Source: Deltaproteobacteria bacterium
GTDB lineage: Bacteria; Myxococcota_A; UBA9160; UBA4427
Length of the DNA: 64,000 nucleotides
Assembly: GCA_029261835.1 (NCBI GenBank)
Contig: JAJDAO010000003.1
Location: forward strand, 62,001 to 126,000
Direction of reading: 5' to 3'
Shown here: positions 37,723-46,416 of the stretch, in pieces
How the letters are laid out: each line of letters opens with the position of its first letter
Position numbering within the stretch: position 1 is the stretch's first letter
The notes under the pieces: generated by a model
Seen by the model: only the letters and a program-made list of their open reading frames with translations
The model's database searches: none
What the model was told of the DNA's origin: nothing
Translations under genes and position numbers: made by a program

Positions 37723-37858
37723 TGCGGTGCTGCTCTCGGACCGGAACCCTTCGGCCGCCGGACGGCACACAACTGTGCGACCCACCGGTCCTGCGGGCGG
37801 GCGGGCGCCGGGAAGGAATCGGAGACGGGGCGTCGCTCCGGGAGACGGAGGTCTTGTC

Positions 37859-38890
37859 GTGAGGAGAGAGACAATCAGCCGGATGGTGCGTCGTGCAGTG
37901 ACGGCCGTTTTACTCACAGGGGCGTTTTCGAGCGCGATGGGGGCAGGTCTCTCCTCGGCCGAGCAGTACACCGCCCCGAGAGACCAGACCATCGCGGTGC
38001 TCGAGTCCGTGACGTCGGCACCCGCCGACTTGGCGCTGGGGGCCTGGGTGAACGAAGGTGAGGCGGGCGGCATCCCCATCGGCGCTCGCATCGAGTACCA
38101 CTTTCGTTCCGATCAGGTGGCCCACCTGACCGTGCTTCACGTCGATAGCCACGGCGTCGCGACTGTCCTGTATCCGAACGGCCTCGACTCCGGCAATCTG
38201 CTGGACGCCGGTGTCGAGCGGACCTTCCCGGCATCGCAAGATGGATTCGTCGTGCGTGCGCAACCGCCGGTGGGCCGGGAGTACGTATTCGCCGTGGCGA
38301 CAGCCGTCCCGATTCCTCCGGAGGCGCTGGGTCTGTCGTTCGCTCGTGGACCTCTGGCCGTGTTCGAGGCGGCGGACGCGCCGGCTCTGGCCCGACGATT
38401 GCGCGAGCAAGTGCTGGCGCTGGATCGCTCAGCGAGGGCCATGGCGAGCTTCGAGCAGCTCATTCTGGGGCGTTCGGACCGAGCGGAATACGAAGCGTCG
38501 GACATCATCGCCTATTTCACGACTCGCACGCGTTCCATCCGGCGCCCCAGGCTCGATCTGCACGTGCACTTCGCCAGCGGAGCGCACGAGCTGGACGCGC
38601 GGGCTCGGCGAGATCTCGATCGCGTCGCGGAGGCACTGCAGGACGGGCGCATGCGCGAGATGCGCTTCACCGTCAGTGGCCACACCGACGACGTCGGGGA
38701 CGAATCGTACAATGACGGCCTCTCGCTGCAGCGGGCTCGCAGCGTCGTTCGCTATCTGACGGGCGAGCAGGGGATCGATCCCCAGCGGTTCGCGACCGAA
38801 CACCACGGCGAGACTCGGCCGCTCGTAGCGGACACGACACGCGAGGCCCGCAAGCTCAACCGCCGCGTCGAGTTCGAGCTCCTACGATGA
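37859..38890 (+). CDS. DUF4384-OmpA envelope protein
   Basis: A 343-residue exported protein. The GTG start has GGAGG about 8 bases upstream; a basic n-region and a hydrophobic core ending near GAGLSSAEQ make a signal peptide. The first half (EYHFRSDQVAHLTVLHVDSHG, VLYPNG) resembles DUF4384, a domain often joined to caspase or Ser/Thr-kinase proteins. The C-terminal OmpA domain (LDLHVHFASGAHEL, VSGHTDDVGDESYN, SLQRARSVVRYL, NRRVEFEL) binds peptidoglycan. It lies 136 bases after the FHA gene and may be co-transcribed. It probably couples envelope state to the nearby signalling proteins. Confidence 0.82.
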   Translation: MRRETISRMVRRAVTAVLLTGAFSSAMGAGLSSAEQYTAPRDQTIAVLESVTSAPADLALGAWVNEGEAGGIPIGARIEYHFRSDQVAHLTVLHVDSHGVATVLYPNGLDSGNLLDAGVERTFPASQDGFVVRAQPPVGREYVFAVATAVPIPPEALGLSFARGPLAVFEAADAPALARRLREQVLALDRSARAMASFEQLILGRSDRAEYEASDIIAYFTTRTRSIRRPRLDLHVHFASGAHELDARARRDLDRVAEALQDGRMREMRFTVSGHTDDVGDESYNDGLSLQRARSVVRYLTGEQGIDPQRFATEHHGETRPLVADTTREARKLNRRVEFELLR

Positions 38891-38920
38891 CCTGATGACG
38901 ACTTGACGCCATCGCTTCGT

Positions 38921-40645
38921 TCAGCGCTCGCGCACGCAGCGGAAGCCGAGATCCGAGCTGGTGGTGTCCGGCTCGACCGCGGCGAAGGCGGCGGCGCGGA
39001 AGTGCGCCGGGTTCCGGTCGTCCCAGGAGGCGCCCTTGATCACCCGCAGCCCCTCGACTGTGCTGGTCGTCCACTCCCAGACACTGCCCGCCAGATCCTC
39101 GATGCCTTCGGGTGTGGCACCGCCGGCATGGCTGCCCACGGGCTCGAGCCCCACCGCCGAACTCTTGACCCAGCGCAGCCGGGCGCTGCTCCACTCATCG
39201 CCCCACGGAAAGACCCTGCGCTCGCGCCCTCTCGCCTGAAACTCCCATTCGTCGGCGCTCGGCAGCCGCCCGTCCTGTGTCTCGCAGTAGCGCTGAGCCT
39301 CCTCGAAGCTCACGTGGACCACCGGATAGTCCGGCTGTTCGGAAGCCGCGATGTCTTCGGCCGGCACCCGCCAGCTCAGGCCGCTGCGTCGGCTCGGTCC
39401 GTCCCAGCTGGTCCCGCGCTGCTCCGCCGCCGTCCGCAGCCCGGTTTCGTCCACGAAGCCGGCGAACTCCCGGTTTGTCACCTCGAAACGATCCATCGCG
39501 ATGGCCGTGACAGCATGGCCGTGCAGCACTTCGTCGCTGAACTCGGCGGGATCGCACGACGTCATGTGTTCGCGACAGAGCTGGAGCGCGGCGGCGATCT
39601 CCTCTGCCGTGCTCCCGAGCTCGACTGTCTCGGTGCTGGACGGTGCCGAGTGTCGGAAGGGCAGGGCGGGCCACCATCGCCAGGCGAGAAAGCCGCAGAG
39701 CAGGACCGAGGCGACGCTCACAGCGAGCAGTACGTGCTTGAGCCGGGGTCTGTCCGGCTCGGCGCGTGACTCACGCTCGAAGGCCTGTGCGAAGTCCAGG
39801 CACGAATCGAAGCGGTCCGCCGCGTCGCGAGAGAGCGCCTTCAAGAGGACGCCGCTGCAACTCGTGGGCAGAGGCTCGCGCAGGGTTTCACCGGGCAGGG
39901 GGCTTGGTGGCGTATTCGACTTGGCGATCAGAATCGCCTCGGATGTCTTTCCGCTGAAAGGGAGCTTGCCACACAGCGCGAGGTAGACCACGGTGGCGAG
40001 CCCATACTGGTCGTAGGCGGGGGTGAGCACTCGGTCGATCGCTTCAGGTGGAGCGTAGGCCGGCGAGCCGATGAAGCTTCCCATTGCCGTGAGCTGCTCG
40101 TGCGGTGCCCGGGTGGGCGCCTCCGAATCGATCGTCTCGATGGCGGTTGCAATGCCGAAGTCCGATAGAAAGGGATGGCCCTGCTCGTCGAAGATGATGT
40201 TGGCGGGCTTGACGTCTCTGTGCAGGCATCCCTTGCTGTGGATGAAGTCCAGGGCGAGCGCGATGGGGCGCAGCCAGGCCAGGATCTCGCCGGCCGTCAT
40301 TCTGCCGCCCGCCTGTTTCAGTCTGTCGCTGAGGTCACCCCCGCCGAGGTACTGCAGCACCGCAAACGGGGCGCCCTCGTGCTCGCCGAAGTCCTGGATT
40401 GCCAGGATATGCGGATGTTCGTGGGCCGAGAGGTCTCGTACCTCCGCGAGGAAGCGCTGACGAAGCTTGGGGTCTCCCATCAGTTCTGTCTTGGGGATCT
40501 TCACGACCACCCATCGATCGAGGCGGATATCCCGAGCGAGGTAGACCGCGCCCATCCCGCCCCGCCCGAGTTCCGAGTCGACCCGATAGCGTTGCTGGAG
40601 GACGTCGCCGATGGGTGCCGGACTGGGTGATTGATTCTCGCTCAC
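38921..40645 (-). CDS. Membrane Ser/Thr kinase with C-terminal FGE/SUMF1-like domain
   Basis: A 574-residue transmembrane kinase. The cytoplasmic kinase domain (20-290) has the glycine loop GRGGMG (27-32), Lys49, HRDVKPAN with Asp144, DFG (162-164) and APPE, so it should be active. One membrane helix (303-322) is followed by an extracytoplasmic formylglycine-generating-enzyme-like domain (375-572): AMDRFEVTNREF, RLPSADEWEFQARG, SVWEWTTS and LGFRCV. The two active-site cysteines of true FGEs are not apparent, so this domain may bind a ligand rather than modify sulfatases. The GTG start has AGGAG upstream. It converges with the DUF4384-OmpA gene. Confidence 0.92.
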   Translation of the reverse strand: MSENQSPSPAPIGDVLQQRYRVDSELGRGGMGAVYLARDIRLDRWVVVKIPKTELMGDPKLRQRFLAEVRDLSAHEHPHILAIQDFGEHEGAPFAVLQYLGGGDLSDRLKQAGGRMTAGEILAWLRPIALALDFIHSKGCLHRDVKPANIIFDEQGHPFLSDFGIATAIETIDSEAPTRAPHEQLTAMGSFIGSPAYAPPEAIDRVLTPAYDQYGLATVVYLALCGKLPFSGKTSEAILIAKSNTPPSPLPGETLREPLPTSCSGVLLKALSRDAADRFDSCLDFAQAFERESRAEPDRPRLKHVLLAVSVASVLLCGFLAWRWWPALPFRHSAPSSTETVELGSTAEEIAAALQLCREHMTSCDPAEFSDEVLHGHAVTAIAMDRFEVTNREFAGFVDETGLRTAAEQRGTSWDGPSRRSGLSWRVPAEDIAASEQPDYPVVHVSFEEAQRYCETQDGRLPSADEWEFQARGRERRVFPWGDEWSSARLRWVKSSAVGLEPVGSHAGGATPEGIEDLAGSVWEWTTSTVEGLRVIKGASWDDRNPAHFRAAAFAAVEPDTTSSDLGFRCVRER

Positions 40646-40715
40646 ACCGTGGGGCTCCTGTTCGTGCCCATCCGCACCGATTCACTCCCGCCTGCCCGCC
40701 ACTCGAATGGCGCGC

Positions 40716-40737
40716 GAGCCCGATCGAGATCGGGCTC
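40716..40737. repeat. Perfect 10-bp inverted repeat in a divergent intergenic region
   Basis: GAGCCCGATC and its exact reverse complement are separated by 2 bases. It sits between the divergent kinase and phosphatidylserine decarboxylase genes, about 70 bases upstream of the kinase start and 110 before the decarboxylase start, a good place for an operator of a dimeric repressor or a structured 5' leader. Confidence 0.5.
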
Positions 40738-40835
40738 CCTGGAGCTTAGCCGCCGACGCACCGTGAGGGGAAGTGATTTCCCGCCTCTCTGCTTGTCACG
40801 CTGCGAGTGAAGCACGAACATCTCCTCGCGGATGG

Positions 40836-40840
40836 GGAGG
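40836..40840 (+). promoter_or_regulatory. Ribosome binding site that fixes the psd start
   Basis: GGAGG lies 6 bases before GTG 40847. The ATG at 40832 is upstream of this site and has no site of its own, so the GTG is the likely start. Confidence 0.6.
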
Positions 40841-40846
40841 GAGCGA

Positions 40847-41767
40847 GTGGAGAACAGGTCGACCGTCGATTGGCGGCGAGCGGCGATTGCGCTGCTTGGG
40901 TTCTTCCCCAAGGCCCTCGTCTCGCGCTGGGCCGGCCGGCTTGCCGCCCTGCCACTGCCGCTCCGCGCGCGTGCGCCACTGCTCGGGCTATTCGGCCGAG
41001 TGGTCGGCGTGAACTTCGATGAGCTGCCGGATTCCATCGGCTCCTTCGAATCACTTCAGGCCTTCTTCACGCGGCCGCTTCGGCCGGGGGCCCGCCCGAT
41101 CGACAGCGCCACAGACGCCTTCGTCGCTCCCTGCGATGGAGCGTGGGGGGAGTCGGGCGTGGTGCGCGACGGTCTGCTCCTTCAGATCAAGGGTCGCCCG
41201 TACTCGCTCGCGGCCCTGCTGGGCGATGCCGAGACGGCGAGACGCTTCGAGGGCGGGCAGTTTGCGACATTCTATCTGTCGCCGCGAGACTATCATCGCT
41301 TTCACACGTGTTGCGATGTGCGCGTGCTCGCCGCCCGCTATCTGCCGGGCACTCTGTGGCCCGTGAATCGCCTGGGCGTGGAAGGTGTCGACGGCCTGTT
41401 CACGCAGAACGAGCGGATCTGTGCGTTCATGGAGGTCTCGGCCGGGATGCCGTCAAGTGGCGGCACGAGCGATCGCGGGCTTTGTCTGGTGGCGGTGGGA
41501 GCGACGATGGTGGGCAAGATCCGGCTGACCTTCGATGATCTGACGACGAATGTCCGCGGTGCCGAGCCGATCCTGCGAGACTACGCCGCGCGCGGTATCG
41601 AGCTGCCCAAGGGTGCCGAGTGGGGTCATTTCGAATTCGGTTCGACCATCGTGCTTCTGAGCGCTCCGGGTACAGCGGCGCTCGACACGCGCCCGCCCGG
41701 CTCCGCCGTGCGTATGGGCACGCGAATCGGTCGTCTGCTGCCCGTGGATGCGGGCCGGATGGGGTGA
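40847..41767 (+). CDS. psd: Phosphatidylserine decarboxylase proenzyme
   Basis: A membrane-associated enzyme of 306 residues that converts phosphatidylserine to phosphatidylethanolamine. The proenzyme should self-cleave before Ser266 in HFEFGSTIVLL, making the pyruvoyl group; FGST replaces the LGST of E. coli and occurs in many relatives. The protease-like triad is completed by the Asp in FVAPCDGAW and the His in LSPRDYHRFH. The N-terminal helix (about 12-35) docks to the membrane. The MBOAT gene follows after 7 bases, suggesting one operon for lipid or surface-polymer work. Confidence 0.93.
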   Translation: MENRSTVDWRRAAIALLGFFPKALVSRWAGRLAALPLPLRARAPLLGLFGRVVGVNFDELPDSIGSFESLQAFFTRPLRPGARPIDSATDAFVAPCDGAWGESGVVRDGLLLQIKGRPYSLAALLGDAETARRFEGGQFATFYLSPRDYHRFHTCCDVRVLAARYLPGTLWPVNRLGVEGVDGLFTQNERICAFMEVSAGMPSSGGTSDRGLCLVAVGATMVGKIRLTFDDLTTNVRGAEPILRDYAARGIELPKGAEWGHFEFGSTIVLLSAPGTAALDTRPPGSAVRMGTRIGRLLPVDAGRMG

Positions 41768-41774
41768 CGGCTGG

Positions 41775-43256
41775 ATGCTGTTCAATTCGCATGTCTTCAT
41801 CTTCGGCTTCCTGCCACTGACGCTGCTGCTCTTCTACCTGCTGGGGCGTGCCGGGCGGGGTCGTCCAGCGCGCGCCTGGCTGGTGTTCGCCTCGCTCTTC
41901 TTCTATGGCTGGTGGAATCCGGCCTATCTGCCCCTCATCCTGACATCGGTCCTCTTCAACTACAGCGTGGGTCGCGGCCTCTCACGCTCGGGGCATGGGC
42001 CGAGTCGCCGCAATGGCTTGCTCTTCCTGGGCGTTGCAGGGAATCTCGCAGCACTGGCGTATTTCAAGTACGCGAACTTCTTCGCCGGCAATCTGAGCGA
42101 GGTCGCAGGCGGTGGATTCGAACTCGCTCCGATCGTGCTGCCGCTCGCTATTTCCTTCTTCACGTTCCAGCAGATTGCCTATCTGGTCGATGCCTATCGT
42201 TCGGGACGGGGTGAACGCAGTCTTCTGGACTATGCGATCTTCGTCACCTTCTTCCCGCAGCTGATCGCGGGTCCTATCGTCCACCACCGCGAAATGCTGC
42301 CTCAGTTCGCCCGCGAAGAGACCTACCGATATCAGAGGAGCAACCTCGAGGTGGGGCTGACAGTCTTCTTTATCGGGCTGTTCAAGAAGGTCGTGTTGGC
42401 GGACGGTGTCGCGCTCTATGCGACGCCTGTCTTTCAGGCGGCTGCATTGGGCGGGGCGCCGGGTTTCTTCGAGGCCTGGGGAGCCGCACTGGCCTACACT
42501 TTTCAGCTCTACTTCGATTTCTCGGGCTATTCGGACATGGCCATCGGTCTGGGGCGAATGTTCGGCCTGGGCCTGCCGCTCAACTTCGACTCGCCCTACC
42601 GGGCAAAGAGCATCATCGACTTCTGGCGGTGCTGGCATATGACTCTCTCGCGCTTCCTGCGCGATTACCTCTACCTGCCGCTGGGCGGAAACCGTCGCGG
42701 CCGCGTCCGCCGCTATCTGAACCTGATGATCACCATGTTGCTCGGCGGGCTCTGGCACGGAGCCGGCTGGACGTTCGTCGTCTGGGGGGCACTGCACGGC
42801 GTCTATCTGCTTCTCAATCACGCCTGGCGCGCACTCGGCGAGCGGTGGGGTTGGGGCTCGACGACGGGCGGACCTCTCGCCAGCGGCGCTGCAAGGTTGA
42901 TCACCTTCCTGGCGGTTGTGCTCGGCTGGGTTGTTTTTCGCGCCGAGAGCATGGATGCCGCGCTCACGATCTACGGCGCCATGGCGGGCCGAAATGGCGC
43001 CGCGTGGCCCGCTGGGGGGCTCGAGCAGCTCGGCTACCTGAGCTTGCTGCTCGGTGTCGTTTGGTGGGCCCCCAACACGCAGACCTTCATGTCGCGCTTC
43101 GAAACGTCACTGACGCCGTCTCGAGAGCGGGATCGCGGGCCGGCATGGCTCCGCTGGCGGCCCACGCGAGGCTGGGCATTCGTGATGGCACTCGTCACGG
43201 TATGGGGAATATTGGGGATCAATAAGTACAGTGAGTTTCTCTACTTCCAGTTCTGA
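41775..43256 (+). CDS. MBOAT-family O-acyltransferase (AlgI/DltB-like)
   Basis: A polytopic membrane protein of 493 residues with ten or more helices. The N terminus MLFNSHVFIFGFLPLTLL and the central IDFWRCWHMTLSRFLRDYLYLPLGG are characteristic; the active-site histidine is in LLGGLWHGAGWTFVVWG. Such proteins pass an acyl group across the membrane to a polysaccharide or other polymer, usually together with an SGNH-type partner. The next gene, overlapping this one by 26 bases, encodes such a partner. The polymer acylated is unknown; no exopolysaccharide synthase is in the window. Confidence 0.92.
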   Translation: MLFNSHVFIFGFLPLTLLLFYLLGRAGRGRPARAWLVFASLFFYGWWNPAYLPLILTSVLFNYSVGRGLSRSGHGPSRRNGLLFLGVAGNLAALAYFKYANFFAGNLSEVAGGGFELAPIVLPLAISFFTFQQIAYLVDAYRSGRGERSLLDYAIFVTFFPQLIAGPIVHHREMLPQFAREETYRYQRSNLEVGLTVFFIGLFKKVVLADGVALYATPVFQAAALGGAPGFFEAWGAALAYTFQLYFDFSGYSDMAIGLGRMFGLGLPLNFDSPYRAKSIIDFWRCWHMTLSRFLRDYLYLPLGGNRRGRVRRYLNLMITMLLGGLWHGAGWTFVVWGALHGVYLLLNHAWRALGERWGWGSTTGGPLASGAARLITFLAVVLGWVVFRAESMDAALTIYGAMAGRNGAAWPAGGLEQLGYLSLLLGVVWWAPNTQTFMSRFETSLTPSRERDRGPAWLRWRPTRGWAFVMALVTVWGILGINKYSEFLYFQF

Positions 43257-44400
43257 TCACGGGCCGGGCCGGCCTTCGGCATTGACGCGCGAGAGTGTGA
43301 GCTATCTGCACTGGTATGTCGCTTTGGCCGTGTTGCTGACTCTGGCACTCGGCCTCTTCAACTGGTCCGTCGATCCGCTTCAGCTCTACCGTCGAGCCGC
43401 CTACCAGCCGGTCTTCAGCGAGAACCAGCGCTATCAGAATCCGGGGTTGGCGAAGAACTACGAGTATGAGACCGTGATCATCGGCACGTCGCATGCCGAG
43501 AACTTCCTGCCCAGCCACGTCGAGCGCGCTCTTGGAGAGAGGGCGGTCAAGCTGGCGATCTCCGGCTCCACCGCCTACGAGCAGCGCTTGATTCTGGAGA
43601 AGGCCATCGAGACTGGCCGCGTGCGACGCGTGATCTGGGTGCTCGATCACATCGCGTTCACGAAGCCCGTTCGGGCGGTGAGCACGCGCGAAGGCGACTT
43701 TCCCTTTCACCTCTATCACGAGGGGCTGCGAACGCTCGGGCTCTATTTGCTCTCACTCGACTCACTCGACCTTTCGCTCGACGCGTTGCTCGGGCGAGGA
43801 CACCGCAATCTCGACACGCTGAACGCCTGGTACGCGGATTGGGAGTTCGGCGAGGGGCGGGTGATGGCGGACTGGTATCGTCGCGGTGTCCTCCTCGATC
43901 GCATCAATCTCGATCCCGATCGCAACTTCGGTCCGACTGACCGTATGAGTCGACGGAGCATTCGCGCGAATCTGATGGAACTCGTGCGCGACCATCCCGA
44001 GATCCGTTTCGAGCTGATCTTCCCCCCCTATTCGATCCTCTCCTACCTGGCCGACTTTCGCAGCTGGTCCGGGGCCTTCGCCGAGCGGCAGGCCTACAAG
44101 GCGTTCCTGGTGTCATCGGTGGCCGGCTCTCCCAACGTTCGCGTCTTCGATTTTCAGGCAGTGAAACGCGTTACCCACGACCTTCGTAACTACAAGGACC
44201 TCGAGCACTACAGCCTCGAGATCAGCGACTGGATCATCGAGGCGGTTGCCACGGGCCAGCATCGCGTGAGCCACGCGTCCTATGTCGAAGTGTTGGCCCG
44301 TCAGGCGGAGCAGGTGCGGGCCTATCGGAGCGAGGTCTGCACGACTCGTGGGCCACGGCGCGTGCTGTGCCCACGCGTCGTGGGTCGCGCTCAGCCCTGA
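43231..44400 (+). CDS. SGNH-like membrane partner of the MBOAT acyltransferase
   Basis: A 389-residue protein with one N-terminal membrane helix (about 28-48) and an exported domain. The strand YETVIIGTSHAENFLPSHVE is a GDSxxN-like block I with the nucleophile serine expected in GTSH, and KLAISGSTAYEQRLIL gives the glycine block; the rest has DltD/AlgJ-like layout. Together with the MBOAT protein it should complete acyl transfer outside the membrane. The GTG start lies inside the end of the MBOAT gene, indicating coupling, though its ribosome site is weak. Its end overlaps the convergent carboxylase gene by 10 bases. Confidence 0.72.
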   Translation: MSFSTSSSDHGPGRPSALTRESVSYLHWYVALAVLLTLALGLFNWSVDPLQLYRRAAYQPVFSENQRYQNPGLAKNYEYETVIIGTSHAENFLPSHVERALGERAVKLAISGSTAYEQRLILEKAIETGRVRRVIWVLDHIAFTKPVRAVSTREGDFPFHLYHEGLRTLGLYLLSLDSLDLSLDALLGRGHRNLDTLNAWYADWEFGEGRVMADWYRRGVLLDRINLDPDRNFGPTDRMSRRSIRANLMELVRDHPEIRFELIFPPYSILSYLADFRSWSGAFAERQAYKAFLVSSVAGSPNVRVFDFQAVKRVTHDLRNYKDLEHYSLEISDWIIEAVATGQHRVSHASYVEVLARQAEQVRAYRSEVCTTRGPRRVLCPRVVGRAQP

Positions 44401-45959
44401 GATCGCTGCGGGAGGCGTGCCTCCAGCAGGGGCTGGACCCAGCTGAGCCATTCGCACAGAAGTGGCCGTGTGCGCCGCGGATCGATCAGATCGTGAACCG
44501 AGAATGACTCGGCGGGCAGAAAGGGGTTGCGGCCGCGCGCGAGGCGTTCTTCGAGCTCTGCGCGCAACGCCTCCGGATCATCGGCGGCCTCCAGCTCCCT
44601 GCGAAAGGCCACCGCCACGCCCCCTTCGACGGGCAGCGCCCCGGTCTCGGCCGAGGGCCAGGAGAAGACCGTGCCGCTCGGTCCGAAATGGGCGGCGGCC
44701 GCCACGCCGTAGGCCTTGCGCACGATCACCGAAGCCCAGGGGACACTCGAGCGCACCGTGGCGATGATCGCGTCGACGCCGTAGCGGATCGTGCCCTCCG
44801 CCTCCGCGGCCGAGCCGATCATGAAGCCGGGCTCGTCCACGAAGCTCACGATCGGCAGGTGGAAGGTGTCGCAGAAGTCGATGAAGCGTCGCACCTTCTG
44901 CGCGCCGTGCGCCGTCATTGCACCGCCGTAGAAACGGCAGTCGTTGGCGAAGATGCCGACCGCGAAGCCGTGCATTCGCGCTAGTCCCGTGATCTGCGAG
45001 CGGCCATAGTGAGGGGTCAGTTCGAAGAAGGACTCTCGGTCCACAACCGTGTCGATCAGGCTGCGCATCTTGTAGACCTTGCGGCGATCGCGAGGCACGA
45101 TCTCGAGCAGACTCTCGTCGCAACGCTCCGGGGAATCGGCTGCGGGGTCGTCGACGGGGGCTCGCGGTGGAAGCGCCGACACATTGCTGGGGAGGTAGGA
45201 GAGGAAGCGACGGATCATTTGCATCGCGCCGGCCTCGTCCTCCGCCACGTCGTCGACCACGCCGCTTCGCAGGTGAACCTGAGCGCCTCCGAGCTCTTCC
45301 TTCGTCTTGCGCTCTCCCAACGCCCGCTCGACCAGAGCCGGTCCACCGATGAGTACCTGGGAGGTCGTCCGTGTCATGACGGAATAGTGTGACGCCGCGA
45401 GCCGTGCCGCGGGAAAGCCGGCGACGGCTCCGAGTGCAGCGGAGACCACCGGAGCGGTGGTGAGGATCTCGGCGATGGATGCGAAGCGTGGTGCGGCATT
45501 GGCGGGCTCGCCCATCGGCCGCGGCGCGCCGCCGCTCTTACCCCTCGCCCCGGTGACGCTGCCACCGGCTCCCTCCAGGAAGCGGACGAGCGGGAGTCGA
45601 TAGCGGAGCGCCAGCTCCTCGGCGTAGATGCTCTTGCGCAGCCCAGCCGGCGTGGGAGAGCCGCCCCGCTGTGTGAAGTCCTCTCCACCGATCACGCAGG
45701 CGCGCCCGTCGACCCGCGCGATGCCGAGCACGTAGTTGGCCGGCGTGAAGGAAAGCAGCTCGCCGTCTTCAGCGGTCTCGGCGTGTCCAGCGATCGGCCC
45801 CTGCTCGCTGAAGCTGCCCGTATCCGCCAGCGTCTCGATGCGCTCGCGCACCGTCAGTCGGCCACGTTCGTGCTGGCGTGCGATCGCCTCGGGTCCGCCC
45901 AACGCCTTGGCGAGCGCCTTGCGTCGCTCGATGCCCTCGACTTCGCGTCGCCAGCTCAT
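44391..45959 (-). CDS. Acyl-CoA carboxylase beta subunit (carboxyltransferase)
   Basis: A 522-residue carboxyltransferase with both crotonase-like halves: N-terminal GRLTVRERIETLADTGSF and RFLEGAGGSVTG, and C-terminal VVDRESFFELTPHYG, FVDEPGFMIGSAAEAEG and KAYGVAAAAHFGPSG. It resembles propionyl-, methylcrotonyl- and geranyl-CoA carboxylase beta subunits and moves carboxyl from biotin to an acyl-CoA. No biotin carboxylase or biotin carrier gene is nearby, so its alpha partner must be encoded elsewhere. The ATG at 45959 gives the expected N terminus. Confidence 0.9.
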   Translation of the reverse strand: MSWRREVEGIERRKALAKALGGPEAIARQHERGRLTVRERIETLADTGSFSEQGPIAGHAETAEDGELLSFTPANYVLGIARVDGRACVIGGEDFTQRGGSPTPAGLRKSIYAEELALRYRLPLVRFLEGAGGSVTGARGKSGGAPRPMGEPANAAPRFASIAEILTTAPVVSAALGAVAGFPAARLAASHYSVMTRTTSQVLIGGPALVERALGERKTKEELGGAQVHLRSGVVDDVAEDEAGAMQMIRRFLSYLPSNVSALPPRAPVDDPAADSPERCDESLLEIVPRDRRKVYKMRSLIDTVVDRESFFELTPHYGRSQITGLARMHGFAVGIFANDCRFYGGAMTAHGAQKVRRFIDFCDTFHLPIVSFVDEPGFMIGSAAEAEGTIRYGVDAIIATVRSSVPWASVIVRKAYGVAAAAHFGPSGTVFSWPSAETGALPVEGGVAVAFRRELEAADDPEALRAELEERLARGRNPFLPAESFSVHDLIDPRRTRPLLCEWLSWVQPLLEARLPQRSQG

Positions 45960-46132
45960 GCGTTTGTCCCGTTGCCCCGGATGGCCGATGTGTGCTCTAC
46001 GCTCGACAAGTTGTTGTGGGTATCTGCGACTGCGCCCGTTCGCATCTTCAACCTTCGCGTCTGCAGCAAGAGCCCTCTGGTGTGCGCGGCAAGCCTACCA
46101 CGTCGTCGAGCCGGCGTGGCTCGCTCGCCAAC

Positions 46133-46408
46133 CTACTCCGCACTCATCAGCACCCAGACCCCGACGCCCACGAAGCCCAGGCCCGCGACCCAGCGCAGGA
46201 CGCGCGGGCTCACGATCTCCGAGATGGCGGCGCCGCCGATGACGCCGATGGCGGTCGTGAGGACGAGGGCAGAGGCCGCACCGATGAATACCGTGAGCTT
46301 CGGATGGCTCGCGTCCGACGCGTAGAGGAGCGTGGCGAGCTGAGTCTTGTCACCGAGCTCAGCGATGAAGACCGTCGAGAAGACCGTTGCGAGCAATCTG
46401 AAGTCCAT
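46133..46408 (-). CDS. Half-size GDT1/TMEM165-family (UPF0016) membrane protein
   Basis: A 91-residue protein with three hydrophobic helices and one copy of the family motif, FIAELGDKTQLATLL. Full-length relatives have two such motifs and move Mn2+ or Ca2+ in exchange for protons; a single-motif form would have to pair with itself or another half-protein. The ATG at 46408 puts the motif at the usual distance; the longer upstream frame is Arg-rich and unrelated. It lies 8 bases after the DCC gene and ends a three-gene unit. Confidence 0.8.
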   Translation of the reverse strand: MDFRLLATVFSTVFIAELGDKTQLATLLYASDASHPKLTVFIGAASALVLTTAIGVIGGAAISEIVSPRVLRWVAGLGFVGVGVWVLMSAE

Positions 46409-46416
46409 GAGACGTG

